Assembly: GCA_963667425.1 (NCBI GenBank)
Contig: OY763407.1
Location: 2,852,001-2,916,000 of the forward strand
Direction of reading: 5' to 3'
Origin: G963667425 sp963667425 [NCBI: bacterium]
Lineage (GTDB): Bacteria; UBP6; UBA1177
DNA length: 64,000 nt
Of this stretch, positions 36,457 to 44,602 are shown in pieces. The notes beneath the pieces are model-generated. The model was not told the origin of the DNA. It made no database searches and was given only the letters and a program-made list of their open reading frames with translations. Within the stretch, counting starts at the first letter, position 1, and the number at the start of each line of letters is the position of its first letter. Made by a program: the position numbers and the translations under genes.

Positions 36457-37267
36457 TGTATACCGTGCTGTATTTTTCAGCTGCATTAAGGCAGGAAACA
36501 GGAATATCTCCGTTACATCCAATGGCTTTAATTTTGTTTAGATAACAGGAGAAAACTCCTTCCAAACCTTCTTTTTCAAGAGGATTGTTGATGTCTTTAA
36601 TTATATTTTCATTTTTCAGAATTACTGCATCACTATAGACAATTCCTCCTTTTAGAAAATTAAGCTGATTATAAAATTCAAGTTTGTCTGGAGTAAAAAT
36701 TTCCCATCCCATATTTAATATATGAAGGTCATAAACCCAGAAAATTCCCTGCTCTTTAAGATCCTGAATAGTTATAACAGTTTTTATATCATTCATTTTA
36801 TGTTTTGGCTGATATACTTCTTTAATATACATAGGAATAAGTGCCGTGTGCCATTCATTGCAGTGGATAATATCGAAGTTCATTTTATTAGCAAATTCAC
36901 ATACAGCTCTTGAAAAATATACGAATCTTTCTGCATTGTCAGGATATCCCTGATCACCATTTCCATAAAGAGAGTCTCTTCTAAAAAATTTGCTTTCAAC
37001 AAAATACACATCACAGTTACTTCCCGGAAATTTTGATGTCCAGATTTTTACAGGTTCCATTTTGTCTGACACAGGAACATGAAAAGATATTTCAGTTTCT
37101 TTTATTGAATTGCCGAAATTTCCTATAACACTATGAAACGGCATTATGAAAGATATTTCAAAATTATTGCACAAATGAGGAACAATTTTAGAAAAAATGG
37201 TTCCTCTCTCGCTGGTGTATGCAAAAGGAGCCAATTCAGCCGAAGCTATTAATACTTTCTTAAACAT
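36434..37267 (-). CDS. Stand-alone glycogen/starch-synthase-like (GT5) N-terminal domain
   Basis: The 277-residue product matches only the N-terminal Rossmann domain of glycogen synthase. It has the family segments DQGYPDNAERFVYFSRA, FDIIHCNEWHTALIPMYIK and VITIQDLKEQGIF. The C-terminal ADP-glucose-binding domain (about 200 residues) is missing. The substrate-binding KxGGL near residue 15 reads YTSERGTI, so the Lys and Gly pair are lost. It is probably not a working synthase; a binding or regulatory protein is more likely. It starts the minus-strand cluster of exported genes and overlaps the next by 23 nt. Confidence 0.75.
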   Translation of the reverse strand: MFKKVLIASAELAPFAYTSERGTIFSKIVPHLCNNFEISFIMPFHSVIGNFGNSIKETEISFHVPVSDKMEPVKIWTSKFPGSNCDVYFVESKFFRRDSLYGNGDQGYPDNAERFVYFSRAVCEFANKMNFDIIHCNEWHTALIPMYIKEVYQPKHKMNDIKTVITIQDLKEQGIFWVYDLHILNMGWEIFTPDKLEFYNQLNFLKGGIVYSDAVILKNENIIKDINNPLEKEGLEGVFSCYLNKIKAIGCNGDIPVSCLNAAEKYSTVYNEIFEKH

Positions 37268-37484
37268 TACAGAACAGTTCCATCAGATAACACATTAATG
37301 ATAATACTTAATCCTTTTTCCTTAGTCAATAAATTGGTTCTATAGAAACTTTTGTATACTTTAGAAAATTTCTGGTTTTTTGTGTTTTAATTAATTTTTT
37401 CTATTAAGCTAAAAAGGATAAATATGAATATCTTATAAATTTAATAAGTTTTAAATGTTTTTTGCTGCGTGTTTAATATGTTTT

Positions 37485-37513
37485 TTGACAAATTTGTGTA
37501 ATTAGTATACATT
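37485..37513 (+). promoter_or_regulatory. Candidate promoter of the Cys-rich lipoprotein
   Basis: TTGACA (37485-37490), 17 bases, TACATT (37508-37513), 44 bases before the ATG. The -35 is perfect, the -10 moderate. Confidence 0.5.
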
Positions 37514-37557
37514 ATCTCAGGTTTTTATCATAATGATTTTATTTGTCGGAGGTTTTT

Positions 37558-39057
37558 ATGCGAAAATTATTTTTTATTGTTTTGTTTGCTTTTTTCTTTT
37601 TTGTTTCATGTGATGATGATAACAAAAAAATTGTTCTTAATAATGATTCAGATAACGCAATTGCAGATGTTGATGCTGTTGATGATTCTGATGTTGATGT
37701 AAATGATAGTGATTCAATTACTGATGATTCTGAAATTGATGATGTGGATTCTGAGGTGCAGGATAGTGATGCTGATGAAAATCCTGTTTTGGACGAAGAT
37801 ATAGATCTTTGTATTCAGTGTGAGTATGACAATAGAGAATGTGAAATTACCGGGGATATGGCTGTATGCGGTGATTGTAAAAACGGTTATTATGAAATTG
37901 AAGCTGGTGGGAAATGTGAACTTAAAGGAGAAAATGGTTCGGATTGTGATCTGGCTGTTTTTGCAGGAGATGACTGTAAAAGTGGTTTTTGTGTAGATAG
38001 CGTCTGCTGTAATTCCGTTTGTGATGGATTATGCGAAGGCTGTAATGTTGATGAAGTTTTCAGAGGAACATGTTCACCGGTTGCTGCTGGTAATGATCCT
38101 GATAATGAGTGTGATGAAGAAGCAGCATCAACATGTGGTAAAACCGGTGCATGTGATGGTGCAGGTGCATGTCAGCTTTATGATTCATCAACAATTTGTA
38201 CAGCAGCAAGCTGTAGTTCACTAACTTCATCTTTAGGCGCTGCTTACTGTGATGGTGCTGGAAGTTGTGATAATGCTTCTGCCTCAACAATAAATTGTTC
38301 TCCTTATGAATGCAGTAATGATACCGGAACTTGTGGCGGAGGAATTTGTGATCTTTCAAATCCTTGTAATTCAAGCTATTTCTGTAACGAAGGAACATGT
38401 GAACTTAAAAGAGCAGTAGGACAGGAATGTACAGGATTCGGTGATGATGCATGTGCAACAGGAACATGTGTTTTAGATGATTTTAATAGTGATGCAAAAT
38501 CTTATTGTGTGCCGGCATCTCCTGTAAGCTGTTCAAAAGATGCATGGTATTATGCTGCAAATTATTCTTTCTGTTCTTCTTCAACATCATATAAAAAATG
38601 TGGAAATGATGCTTCATGGGGCGCTGCTGTTAATTGTCCTAATACGGAAAAAAGAGCATGTATCCCGACTGGTTGGGCTACCAAAGCCGGTTATCTTTCA
38701 GCTGATAACTGCACAGATGAATCAACTGGTGCTGTTTGTAATGAAGATACAACTTGTCAATCCTGTTCTTCAAAATATACTCTTGCTGGAACAATAACTC
38801 CTGTTGCGTCTGTCTATAATGTGATTTCCGAGGATAATCCTACCTGCAGAATTTCATGTCTGGATAGGATGGGAACTCTTAATCATGCTTGGTGTGCTTC
38901 AACAAAGTCTACTTCATCAACGCATTTTTGTTCTTCTGTAAAGACAACTATTGGGACTACTGTTGGTATCTGTATTAGAAAATATGGTTCAGGCGTATCA
39001 TGTACTTTAGGAGAACAATGTTTAAGTGGTGTTTGTAAACTTGGAAAATGTTTATAA
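37558..39057 (+). CDS. Cys-rich acidic-tether lipoprotein
   Basis: The 499-residue product has a lipoprotein signal (FVSC) followed by an Asp-rich tether of about 70 residues. The rest holds more than 40 Cys in short segments (CVDSVCCNSVCDGLCEGC, CDGAGACQLYD, CDLSNPCNSSYFC), like Cys-rich repeat regions of myxobacterial surface proteins. It closes with CLSGVCKLGKCL. Disulfides would make it rigid and protease resistant. I start at ATG 37558, where CGGAGG is well placed; the frame extends upstream to a TTG. Function unknown. Confidence 0.82.
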   Translation: MRKLFFIVLFAFFFFVSCDDDNKKIVLNNDSDNAIADVDAVDDSDVDVNDSDSITDDSEIDDVDSEVQDSDADENPVLDEDIDLCIQCEYDNRECEITGDMAVCGDCKNGYYEIEAGGKCELKGENGSDCDLAVFAGDDCKSGFCVDSVCCNSVCDGLCEGCNVDEVFRGTCSPVAAGNDPDNECDEEAASTCGKTGACDGAGACQLYDSSTICTAASCSSLTSSLGAAYCDGAGSCDNASASTINCSPYECSNDTGTCGGGICDLSNPCNSSYFCNEGTCELKRAVGQECTGFGDDACATGTCVLDDFNSDAKSYCVPASPVSCSKDAWYYAANYSFCSSSTSYKKCGNDASWGAAVNCPNTEKRACIPTGWATKAGYLSADNCTDESTGAVCNEDTTCQSCSSKYTLAGTITPVASVYNVISEDNPTCRISCLDRMGTLNHAWCASTKSTSSTHFCSSVKTTIGTTVGICIRKYGSGVSCTLGEQCLSGVCKLGKCL

Positions 39058-39062
39058 AAGAA

Positions 39063-40184
39063 CTATTTAAGATTTTCAGGGTTTAGAGGTTTAAGTTCTT
39101 CAAGAACGAATAGTCCATCTTTTCTTATAAGAACATCATCAAAGTAAATTTCTCCGCCACCATATTCAGGAGTCTGAATCATTACGAGATCCCAGTGAAT
39201 TGATGATTTATTGCCATTATCACATTCATCATAACAAGCTCCAGGAGTAAAATGGATGCTTCCTGCAATTTTTTCATCAAACAGAATATCAACCATAGGT
39301 TTTGTAACATAAGGGTTTACTCCTATTGCAAATTCACCCACATATCTTGCACCTTCGTCTGTATCAAATATTTTTGTAAGCTTTTCCAGATTGCTTCCTT
39401 CTATATTGATAATTTTTCCGTCCTTGAATGTAAGGATAACTTTATCAAATTTCGTACCATTATAAACTGAAGGGGTATTGTATTCGATAACACCATTTAT
39501 TGAATCTTTTACAGGAGCAGAGAATACTTCTCCGTCGGGAATGTTATACTGACCTGCGCATTTTATTCCAGGGAGCCCTTTTATTGAGAAATGAAGATCT
39601 GTTCTTCCAGGTCCTTTTAAGTGTACTTTATCTGTTTTATCAATGAGTTCCTTTAATGGATCCATAGCTTTATCCATTTTCGCATAATCAAGAGTTGAAA
39701 CATCAAAATAAAAATCTTCAAAAGCCTCTGTAGACATTGATGAAGCTTGTGCATATGATGGATTAGGGAAAGCAAGAATACACCATTTTGTGTTTGGAAC
39801 ACGCTCTTCAAAATGAACCGGTTTTGCATATTTTTCCATATAATCTTTCATCTTTTCACTCGGAACGTCAGAAAGCTCATATCCATTGTTTCTTGAATTT
39901 ATGGCTATATAAGCGTCCATTTTTTTCATTCTCATTAAGTCAATTTCTCTCATTATTTCATACCATGTTTCATTGGCATGCTGAAGAAGCTTTCTGTTGA
40001 CTCTCTGATCTATAATATTTACGAAAGGAGTGCCTCCTGCCTGAGATATTTGTTCGATAAGGGCTTCAATAAGCGGCATTGCTGAGCTATCTCTTGCCTC
40101 TATTAAAACGCGATCTCCGTTTTTTACTTTGCAGGAAAAATTAACAAGATTTGAAGCTAATTTTGCAATTCTTGGATCTTTCAT
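39063..40184 (-). CDS. M29-family metallo-aminopeptidase
   Basis: This 373-residue cytoplasmic enzyme removes N-terminal residues from peptides. It shows the M29 (AmpS/PepS, thermophilic aminopeptidase) features: GRTDLHFSIKG, NIPDGEVFSAPVKDS, YVGEFAIGVNP, GSIHFTPGACYDEC and SSIHWDLVMI, which contain the Glu, His and Asp metal ligands. Length is usual. It has AAGGAG before the ATG. It converges on the Cys-rich lipoprotein, 5 nt apart. Confidence 0.93.
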   Translation of the reverse strand: MKDPRIAKLASNLVNFSCKVKNGDRVLIEARDSSAMPLIEALIEQISQAGGTPFVNIIDQRVNRKLLQHANETWYEIMREIDLMRMKKMDAYIAINSRNNGYELSDVPSEKMKDYMEKYAKPVHFEERVPNTKWCILAFPNPSYAQASSMSTEAFEDFYFDVSTLDYAKMDKAMDPLKELIDKTDKVHLKGPGRTDLHFSIKGLPGIKCAGQYNIPDGEVFSAPVKDSINGVIEYNTPSVYNGTKFDKVILTFKDGKIINIEGSNLEKLTKIFDTDEGARYVGEFAIGVNPYVTKPMVDILFDEKIAGSIHFTPGACYDECDNGNKSSIHWDLVMIQTPEYGGGEIYFDDVLIRKDGLFVLEELKPLNPENLK

Positions 40185-40219
40185 TTATTTTCTCCTTAAA
40201 AAATTATAAGAACCACCTT

Positions 40220-40248
40220 TTTGTAAGATAATATTCCATAGTAGTCAA
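40220..40248 (-). promoter_or_regulatory. Candidate promoter of the aminopeptidase gene
   Basis: Minus strand TTGACT (40248-40243), 17 bases, TACAAA (40225-40220), about 36 bases before the ATG. A divergent TTGACG at 40256-40261 may serve the plus-strand gene at 40314. Confidence 0.45.
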
Positions 40249-40313
40249 GTTTAAGGTTGACGTATCATTTTTTTTATATACCTTTTTCCTTAATATAAAT
40301 TATTGGGATTTTC

Positions 40314-41132
40314 ATGAAGTTTATATTTTTACTTATTTTATTGATGTCGTTTGCTTTACATGCCTACGTGGGACCAATGAAACTTGCTGAGAAAAGTTAT
40401 TTTCAGAATACAGATATGGCATATACAACACCATCTTTTTCTTATATAAACTTTGATAGAATTGAAGCAGTTCATTTTAGTCCCGGCTATTTCTGGTATA
40501 ATTCCTTTTTCTTTTCAACATTAAGTCTTGATGCTTTTGGAAACAATATTGCTCCATGGTACTGGGATAGAAAAATGGCTGTTAATTCAGTATATTTAAG
40601 ACTTGTTGAAACCGGATATATGTGGCTTTGGGATAAACTAAGGGTTTTTATGGGTGTTGATTACGGTTTTTTCTGGTCTACCAAGCTTGATGCAGAAGAG
40701 ATAAAGGAAGGACGGGCTGTTCATATCGGTACAAATTTTGAACACTCACTTGGATTTTCTGCCGGTTTTTTGTGGTCTCCATGGAAACTTTATTTTCTCA
40801 TGTGGATATCCAGTGCCTCGGTACAAAAAAGCAATACAATATTAAATTTTTTGTTCGATGCCGGTATCAATATTAATGACAGATGGCGTGTCGGTGCTTT
40901 TATTCAGTCATCTAAAAGAAATATGATTGCAATAGATAATGATGAAAATAGTGTTAATTATCGACTTGGAATAGAAATGGCTCCTGTTTATGGTGCATTC
41001 AGATTTTATGACGATTGGTGGATAGGTCTTGGTTTTGTTTTAGGCAGTAGTCTTGATTTCGGACCTGAAGGAGATACTGTAAAAGAAAACAAAAATTTTG
41101 GTCCTGCATCTATATACATTTCGATAATGTAA
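40314..41132 (+). CDS. Probable outer-membrane beta-barrel protein
   Basis: The 272-residue product has a signal peptide (1-17, MSFALHA). The mature chain is rich in aromatic residues and alternating strands (FSPGYFWYNSFFFSTLSL, WDKLRVFMGVDYGFFW, WRVGAFIQSS, WWIGLGFVLGSSLDFG) and ends in YISIM, all typical of outer-membrane barrels, though the last residue is Met rather than Phe. No family recognised. The ribosome binding site is weak. It stands alone. Confidence 0.6.
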   Translation: MKFIFLLILLMSFALHAYVGPMKLAEKSYFQNTDMAYTTPSFSYINFDRIEAVHFSPGYFWYNSFFFSTLSLDAFGNNIAPWYWDRKMAVNSVYLRLVETGYMWLWDKLRVFMGVDYGFFWSTKLDAEEIKEGRAVHIGTNFEHSLGFSAGFLWSPWKLYFLMWISSASVQKSNTILNFLFDAGININDRWRVGAFIQSSKRNMIAIDNDENSVNYRLGIEMAPVYGAFRFYDDWWIGLGFVLGSSLDFGPEGDTVKENKNFGPASIYISIM

Positions 41133-41182
41133 GGTGTTACTTTAAAAGTAATTCGTTCAATTATATGTGAAAAAAGGGAGAA

Positions 41183-41257
41183 TGGTAGCGAGGGAGTGAA
41201 TCGAACACTCGGCCGGCGGGATATGAGTCCGCTGCTCTACCGCTGAGCTACCTCGCC
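41183..41257 (-). tRNA. tRNA with CAT anticodon (elongator Met most likely; Ile2 possible)
   Basis: The 75-nt gene folds into a full cloverleaf: acceptor GGCGAGG/CCTCGCT (G-U at the first pair), D arm GCTC/GAGC, anticodon stem GCGGA/CCCGC with one A-C mismatch, loop CTCATAT, and T arm GAGTG-TTCGATT-CACTC. CCA is encoded. A G1-U72 pair argues against initiator tRNA, which has an unpaired C1-A72. A CAT anticodon with lysidine-modified C34 would read as isoleucine, and I cannot exclude that. Confidence 0.92.
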
Positions 41258-41278
41258 ACCTCATTAGTGACAGGCGCT

Positions 41279-41306
41279 ATAATAATTAAAAGAGTGTCGA
41301 TGTCAA
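41279..41306 (-). promoter_or_regulatory. tRNA promoter with GC-rich discriminator
   Basis: Minus strand TTGACA (41306-41301), 16 bases, TATTAT (41284-41279), then AGCGCC before the likely start near 41272. The GC-rich discriminator is typical of stringently controlled stable-RNA promoters. Confidence 0.7.
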
Positions 41307-41324
41307 AATTTTTTTTCCTTATTT

Positions 41325-41352
41325 TTGACTTTTTTTATAATGACAATAGAAT
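41325..41352 (+). promoter_or_regulatory. Candidate promoter of the START-like gene
   Basis: TTGACT (41325-41330), 16 bases, TAGAAT (41347-41352), 34 bases before the ATG. An alternative TATAAT at 41336-41341 has no suitable -35 box. Confidence 0.4.
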
Positions 41353-41386
41353 TCATTGTTTTTTTTAATGTTTTGAGGAGAGCTTA

Positions 41387-42151
41387 ATGAAGTGTTCTTT
41401 TATGTGTATTGTAATAATACTTATTTCTTTTATTAACTTATCTGCTGCTGAGAAAAAATGGGAACTTGTTAAGGATGATGATCGTTTCAAAGTGTATGCA
41501 AGAGACACTGACGACGAGGGAAGAAAGGAAGTCAAAGCTGTTGCCAGAATGACAGGAACTGTTGATGAAGCAGAAGCTGTTATTAATGACCTTGTTAATT
41601 ATCCAAAGTTTATGTCCTATGTTGAAGTTGTAAAAGTTGTAAAAAGTGAAGGTGCATGTACAGTAGCATATTTTCAGGTTTCACCTCCTATTGTTGATGA
41701 TAGAGATTATACAATAAAACTTTGTACTACAAAAAGTAAAGACAGAGTTAAAGTTGCTTGGGTTCCTGTGGTTTTAAAAGAATTTCCTCCAACCAAGAAA
41801 TCTGTAAGAGTTACACAGAACATTGGTCATTGGGACGTAAAAAAAATAGCCGATGATGAAGTTCTCGTAGAGTACTATTTAAATACACATCCAGGTGGTT
41901 CAATTCCGACTTTTCTTATAAACAAGGCAAATAAGACCTCTGTATCGGATGTTGTTACAAGCCTCTATAAAGAAATGATGAAAAGAAGAAAAGAACCTAA
42001 AAAAGCTCCTGAAGTACAAAAGCCTGCTGAACCAAAACAGGAAGCAACTGAAAAAACAGATGTAAAATCTGAGAAAGCACCTGAAGAAAAACCTGTTGAA
42101 TCTCCTGCTGAAAATACAGATAAAAAAGATATCCCGGCAGAAAATAAATAA
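41387..42151 (+). CDS. Exported START/polyketide-cyclase-like protein with charged tail
   Basis: The 254-residue product has a signal peptide (about 1-21, LSAAEKK). Residues 22-195 resemble a START/SRPBCC fold: WELVKDDDRFKVYARD, NDLVNYPKFMSYVEVVKVV, YFQVSPPIVDDRDYTIKL and a C-terminal helix. Such domains bind lipids or other hydrophobic ligands. The last 55 residues are a Lys/Glu/Pro-rich disordered tail. GAGGAG precedes the ATG. It is followed 2 nt later by an uncharacterised membrane-anchored protein. Confidence 0.75.
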   Translation: MKCSFMCIVIILISFINLSAAEKKWELVKDDDRFKVYARDTDDEGRKEVKAVARMTGTVDEAEAVINDLVNYPKFMSYVEVVKVVKSEGACTVAYFQVSPPIVDDRDYTIKLCTTKSKDRVKVAWVPVVLKEFPPTKKSVRVTQNIGHWDVKKIADDEVLVEYYLNTHPGGSIPTFLINKANKTSVSDVVTSLYKEMMKRRKEPKKAPEVQKPAEPKQEATEKTDVKSEKAPEEKPVESPAENTDKKDIPAENK

Positions 42152-42153
42152 TA

Positions 42154-42927
42154 TTGAAAAAACTTTTAGTTCTAATACTGCTAATTCTGGTTGCGGTAAT
42201 TTTATATCTCCGAACATTTTCAAATTTCAGTAAAGAATCTTTTTGTGTTCTTGTTGTCCCTTCGCTACATTCCAGCTATGATAATTTTGAAAAAGTAAGA
42301 GAAATAAGTCAGCTAAGATTAGATAGCTGTACTTCATCTTTGAAAATTGCAAAAGGCGCGCTCTTTTCCGATTCTGAAAATAAAGATGAAGCTCCATTTG
42401 ATAACAGTGATGATCTAATTAATTTTAAGAAAAATATTGAAAACTTTTTTGATGTAATAATTCCGTCTGAAGACGATTTGGTTGTTATTGAAAATTTACC
42501 TGAAAACTTAAAATATGTTTATAAAAGCCCACAAACTTTTTCTCTGCCAAGGAATTCTGTAAATATTCAGTTATCTGTGGTCACACCTCTTAAAAAGAAC
42601 ATCTTTACATCAGAAGATATTGATAAATATATAGAAACAAAAACTATCCCGACTAATCTGGAAAATAATTTTACAATTCTTTTTGCTGAAGGTGAAAATA
42701 CCGCCTTCTATAAAGATGGAATTTTTAACACTCTTGATATTCCCGATGTTTTTATTGAGCAGAGTGAAATTAATTCACATGAAACAATAAATGATAAGAT
42801 TGTTGATGTTAATTTTAATACTGCTTTGAAAGATATACTTTTAATAAAATATGATTTTATTGTGAAAGATAAAACCGAGCTCACAATACTAAATAAAAAT
42901 ATAGAACTTATCTCTTTGGAAAAGTAG
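42154..42927 (+). CDS. Membrane-anchored protein of unknown function
   Basis: The 257-residue product starts at TTG two bases after the stop of the START-like gene, implying coupled translation. It has one N-terminal membrane helix (about 3-20, LLVLILLILVAVILYL) and a mostly acidic extracytoplasmic part with no family I recognise. It is cotranscribed with the START-like protein and may work with it. Confidence 0.65.
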   Translation: MKKLLVLILLILVAVILYLRTFSNFSKESFCVLVVPSLHSSYDNFEKVREISQLRLDSCTSSLKIAKGALFSDSENKDEAPFDNSDDLINFKKNIENFFDVIIPSEDDLVVIENLPENLKYVYKSPQTFSLPRNSVNIQLSVVTPLKKNIFTSEDIDKYIETKTIPTNLENNFTILFAEGENTAFYKDGIFNTLDIPDVFIEQSEINSHETINDKIVDVNFNTALKDILLIKYDFIVKDKTELTILNKNIELISLEK

Positions 42928-42934
42928 ATTTATT

Positions 42935-44548
42935 TTAAGCATCTTCATCAGGTGATTCAGTGTCAGCATCAATGCATTCATGTTCACCTGTCTTTATGTT
43001 TTTAGGGCATTCAGTGTTTGGAGTATAGTCATCATATGGGCAGACTTCAGGGTGAAGGTCGCAGTAACATTCCATATCTCTTAAATGGAGTTCAGGGTTA
43101 CCAGGCAGCTGCCATGCTATGTAGTGTCCATCAAATTCTGTATAAGCGGCAGTAGTTCTTTCTTCTATTGGTGAACAGTAACTTTTTTCCTGATCAAGTC
43201 TATACATACAAAGATTGTTTTTTTGTTTATCTCTGTCTCCGTCAGGCCATGAAATATTTATATATGATAATAAATTTCCTTTTACAAAAGTTACAGCAAC
43301 ATCATAAGTGTCTTCCATTAAATTTTGTACTGTAAACTTTTTATATTCCCACGGTTCTTTTGATGTATCTAATCTCATAAATCCATCTGTCATCTCTACA
43401 GGTGAAAAGTATATTAGGTTTTTGTTTTCAGTGTCCATCCAAGTGTACCTTATCTGTTCAATTTTTTCATCAATGGTTCTGTTAACCAGTTTGCATTCGT
43501 CAAGTGATTCAGGATTTTCATTAAGTTCGCAGATATAACCCTTAAAGTTATCTCCATAAAAGAGTAGTCTGTTGTCAAATATGTTGGGATCATTTGCAAT
43601 TCCTTCTGAAAGGGTTATCCAGTTCCATGCTATATTTTCATAGTTTGCAGTTCCATCATGTTCTTTGACTGCTGCATATTTCATATAACTTGTTCCGCCG
43701 TTTTCTTCTTTTATATTTGCAAAAGCCCATTTATCTGTAAGAAAAGGTGTGTAGGTTATAAATCTTATTGTTCCTGGGTATACAGATGTGTAGGTGTTGT
43801 TGCTGAAATATGTTAGGGCATGCTGAGTTGTGTTTTTTATATTGATATATGTCAGAAACTTTCCTTTGTTATATGCAAGCATGTCTGCGCCTGTTATGCT
43901 TTTTACACTGTACTTTTTTGTTTTGAGATCATATTCAAATGCTTTGCTCTGATTTACATGCCAGTCTGTCTCTCCACCAACATAACTCATCCTGAAACCA
44001 ATCTTACCATTCTGAAAATTAAAGCTTTTCATGGTGTAGTGGCCTGTATTCCAGCCGTAAGGATTTATTGCATTCAGTTCTATATCACAGATATTTAATT
44101 CCGGTTCATTCTTCTGATATGCAGGCTGTAAATTATCCATATCACATGGATATCCGCAGCAGTCAAGCTGAGGATATTTAGTGCACAGCTCTTCATTATC
44201 CTCTTTCCAGAGATTGCTTAAACACTGCGGGTCATTTGCAGTTGGAGTGTCACAGCCTTCACGGCAAAAGTGAAGATTTCCTTTATCATCTTTAAATGGA
44301 AGTAAAGAGTAGTCTATTACCTGAGAGCAGATGTCATCTGTGTCTGCATCAGATTGAATGTCAATGTCTTCATCTATTTTCTGGTCTTCATCAGGAAATG
44401 AAGCATCTTCATCCTGGGCTGTGTCTATATCTATTTTTACATCTGCATCAGTGATGACATCAGCATCTGTTTCTGATTTATTTTTGTCACAGCTGGTTAT
44501 TAAAAATATAAATAATGTTAAAAAGCTTAAAAGAATTATTCTTTTCAT
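42935..44548 (-). CDS. Acidic-tether lipoprotein with probable beta-propeller domain
   Basis: The 537-residue product has a lipoprotein signal (ITSC at residue 20) and an Asp-rich tether of about 45 residues. A Cys-rich segment follows (CREGCDTPTANDPQC, CCGYPC). Residues 160-490 look like a beta-propeller of repeated strands ending in patterns such as KIGFRMSYVGG and HYIAWQLPGNPELHLRDM. It ends with Cys residues and another acidic stretch. AGAGG precedes the ATG. Function unknown; surface binding is likely. Confidence 0.75.
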   Translation of the reverse strand: MKRIILLSFLTLFIFLITSCDKNKSETDADVITDADVKIDIDTAQDEDASFPDEDQKIDEDIDIQSDADTDDICSQVIDYSLLPFKDDKGNLHFCREGCDTPTANDPQCLSNLWKEDNEELCTKYPQLDCCGYPCDMDNLQPAYQKNEPELNICDIELNAINPYGWNTGHYTMKSFNFQNGKIGFRMSYVGGETDWHVNQSKAFEYDLKTKKYSVKSITGADMLAYNKGKFLTYINIKNTTQHALTYFSNNTYTSVYPGTIRFITYTPFLTDKWAFANIKEENGGTSYMKYAAVKEHDGTANYENIAWNWITLSEGIANDPNIFDNRLLFYGDNFKGYICELNENPESLDECKLVNRTIDEKIEQIRYTWMDTENKNLIYFSPVEMTDGFMRLDTSKEPWEYKKFTVQNLMEDTYDVAVTFVKGNLLSYINISWPDGDRDKQKNNLCMYRLDQEKSYCSPIEERTTAAYTEFDGHYIAWQLPGNPELHLRDMECYCDLHPEVCPYDDYTPNTECPKNIKTGEHECIDADTESPDEDA

Positions 44549-44567
44549 TTCTGCCTCTTTATTGGTT

Positions 44568-44593
44568 AAGTGACACCCTTGCGGGTGTCACTT
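44568..44593. terminator. Strong hairpin in a 55-base intergenic gap
   Basis: AAGTGACACCC and GGGTGTCACTT form an 11-bp perfect stem with loop TTGC. On the minus strand it follows the stop of the streptopain-like gene and precedes the next gene's ribosome binding site. The following T-run is weak on the minus strand and better on the plus strand (TTTTGTCTT), so it may be a poor terminator, a stability element, or both. Confidence 0.55.
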
Positions 44594-44602
44594 TTGTCTT
44601 AC

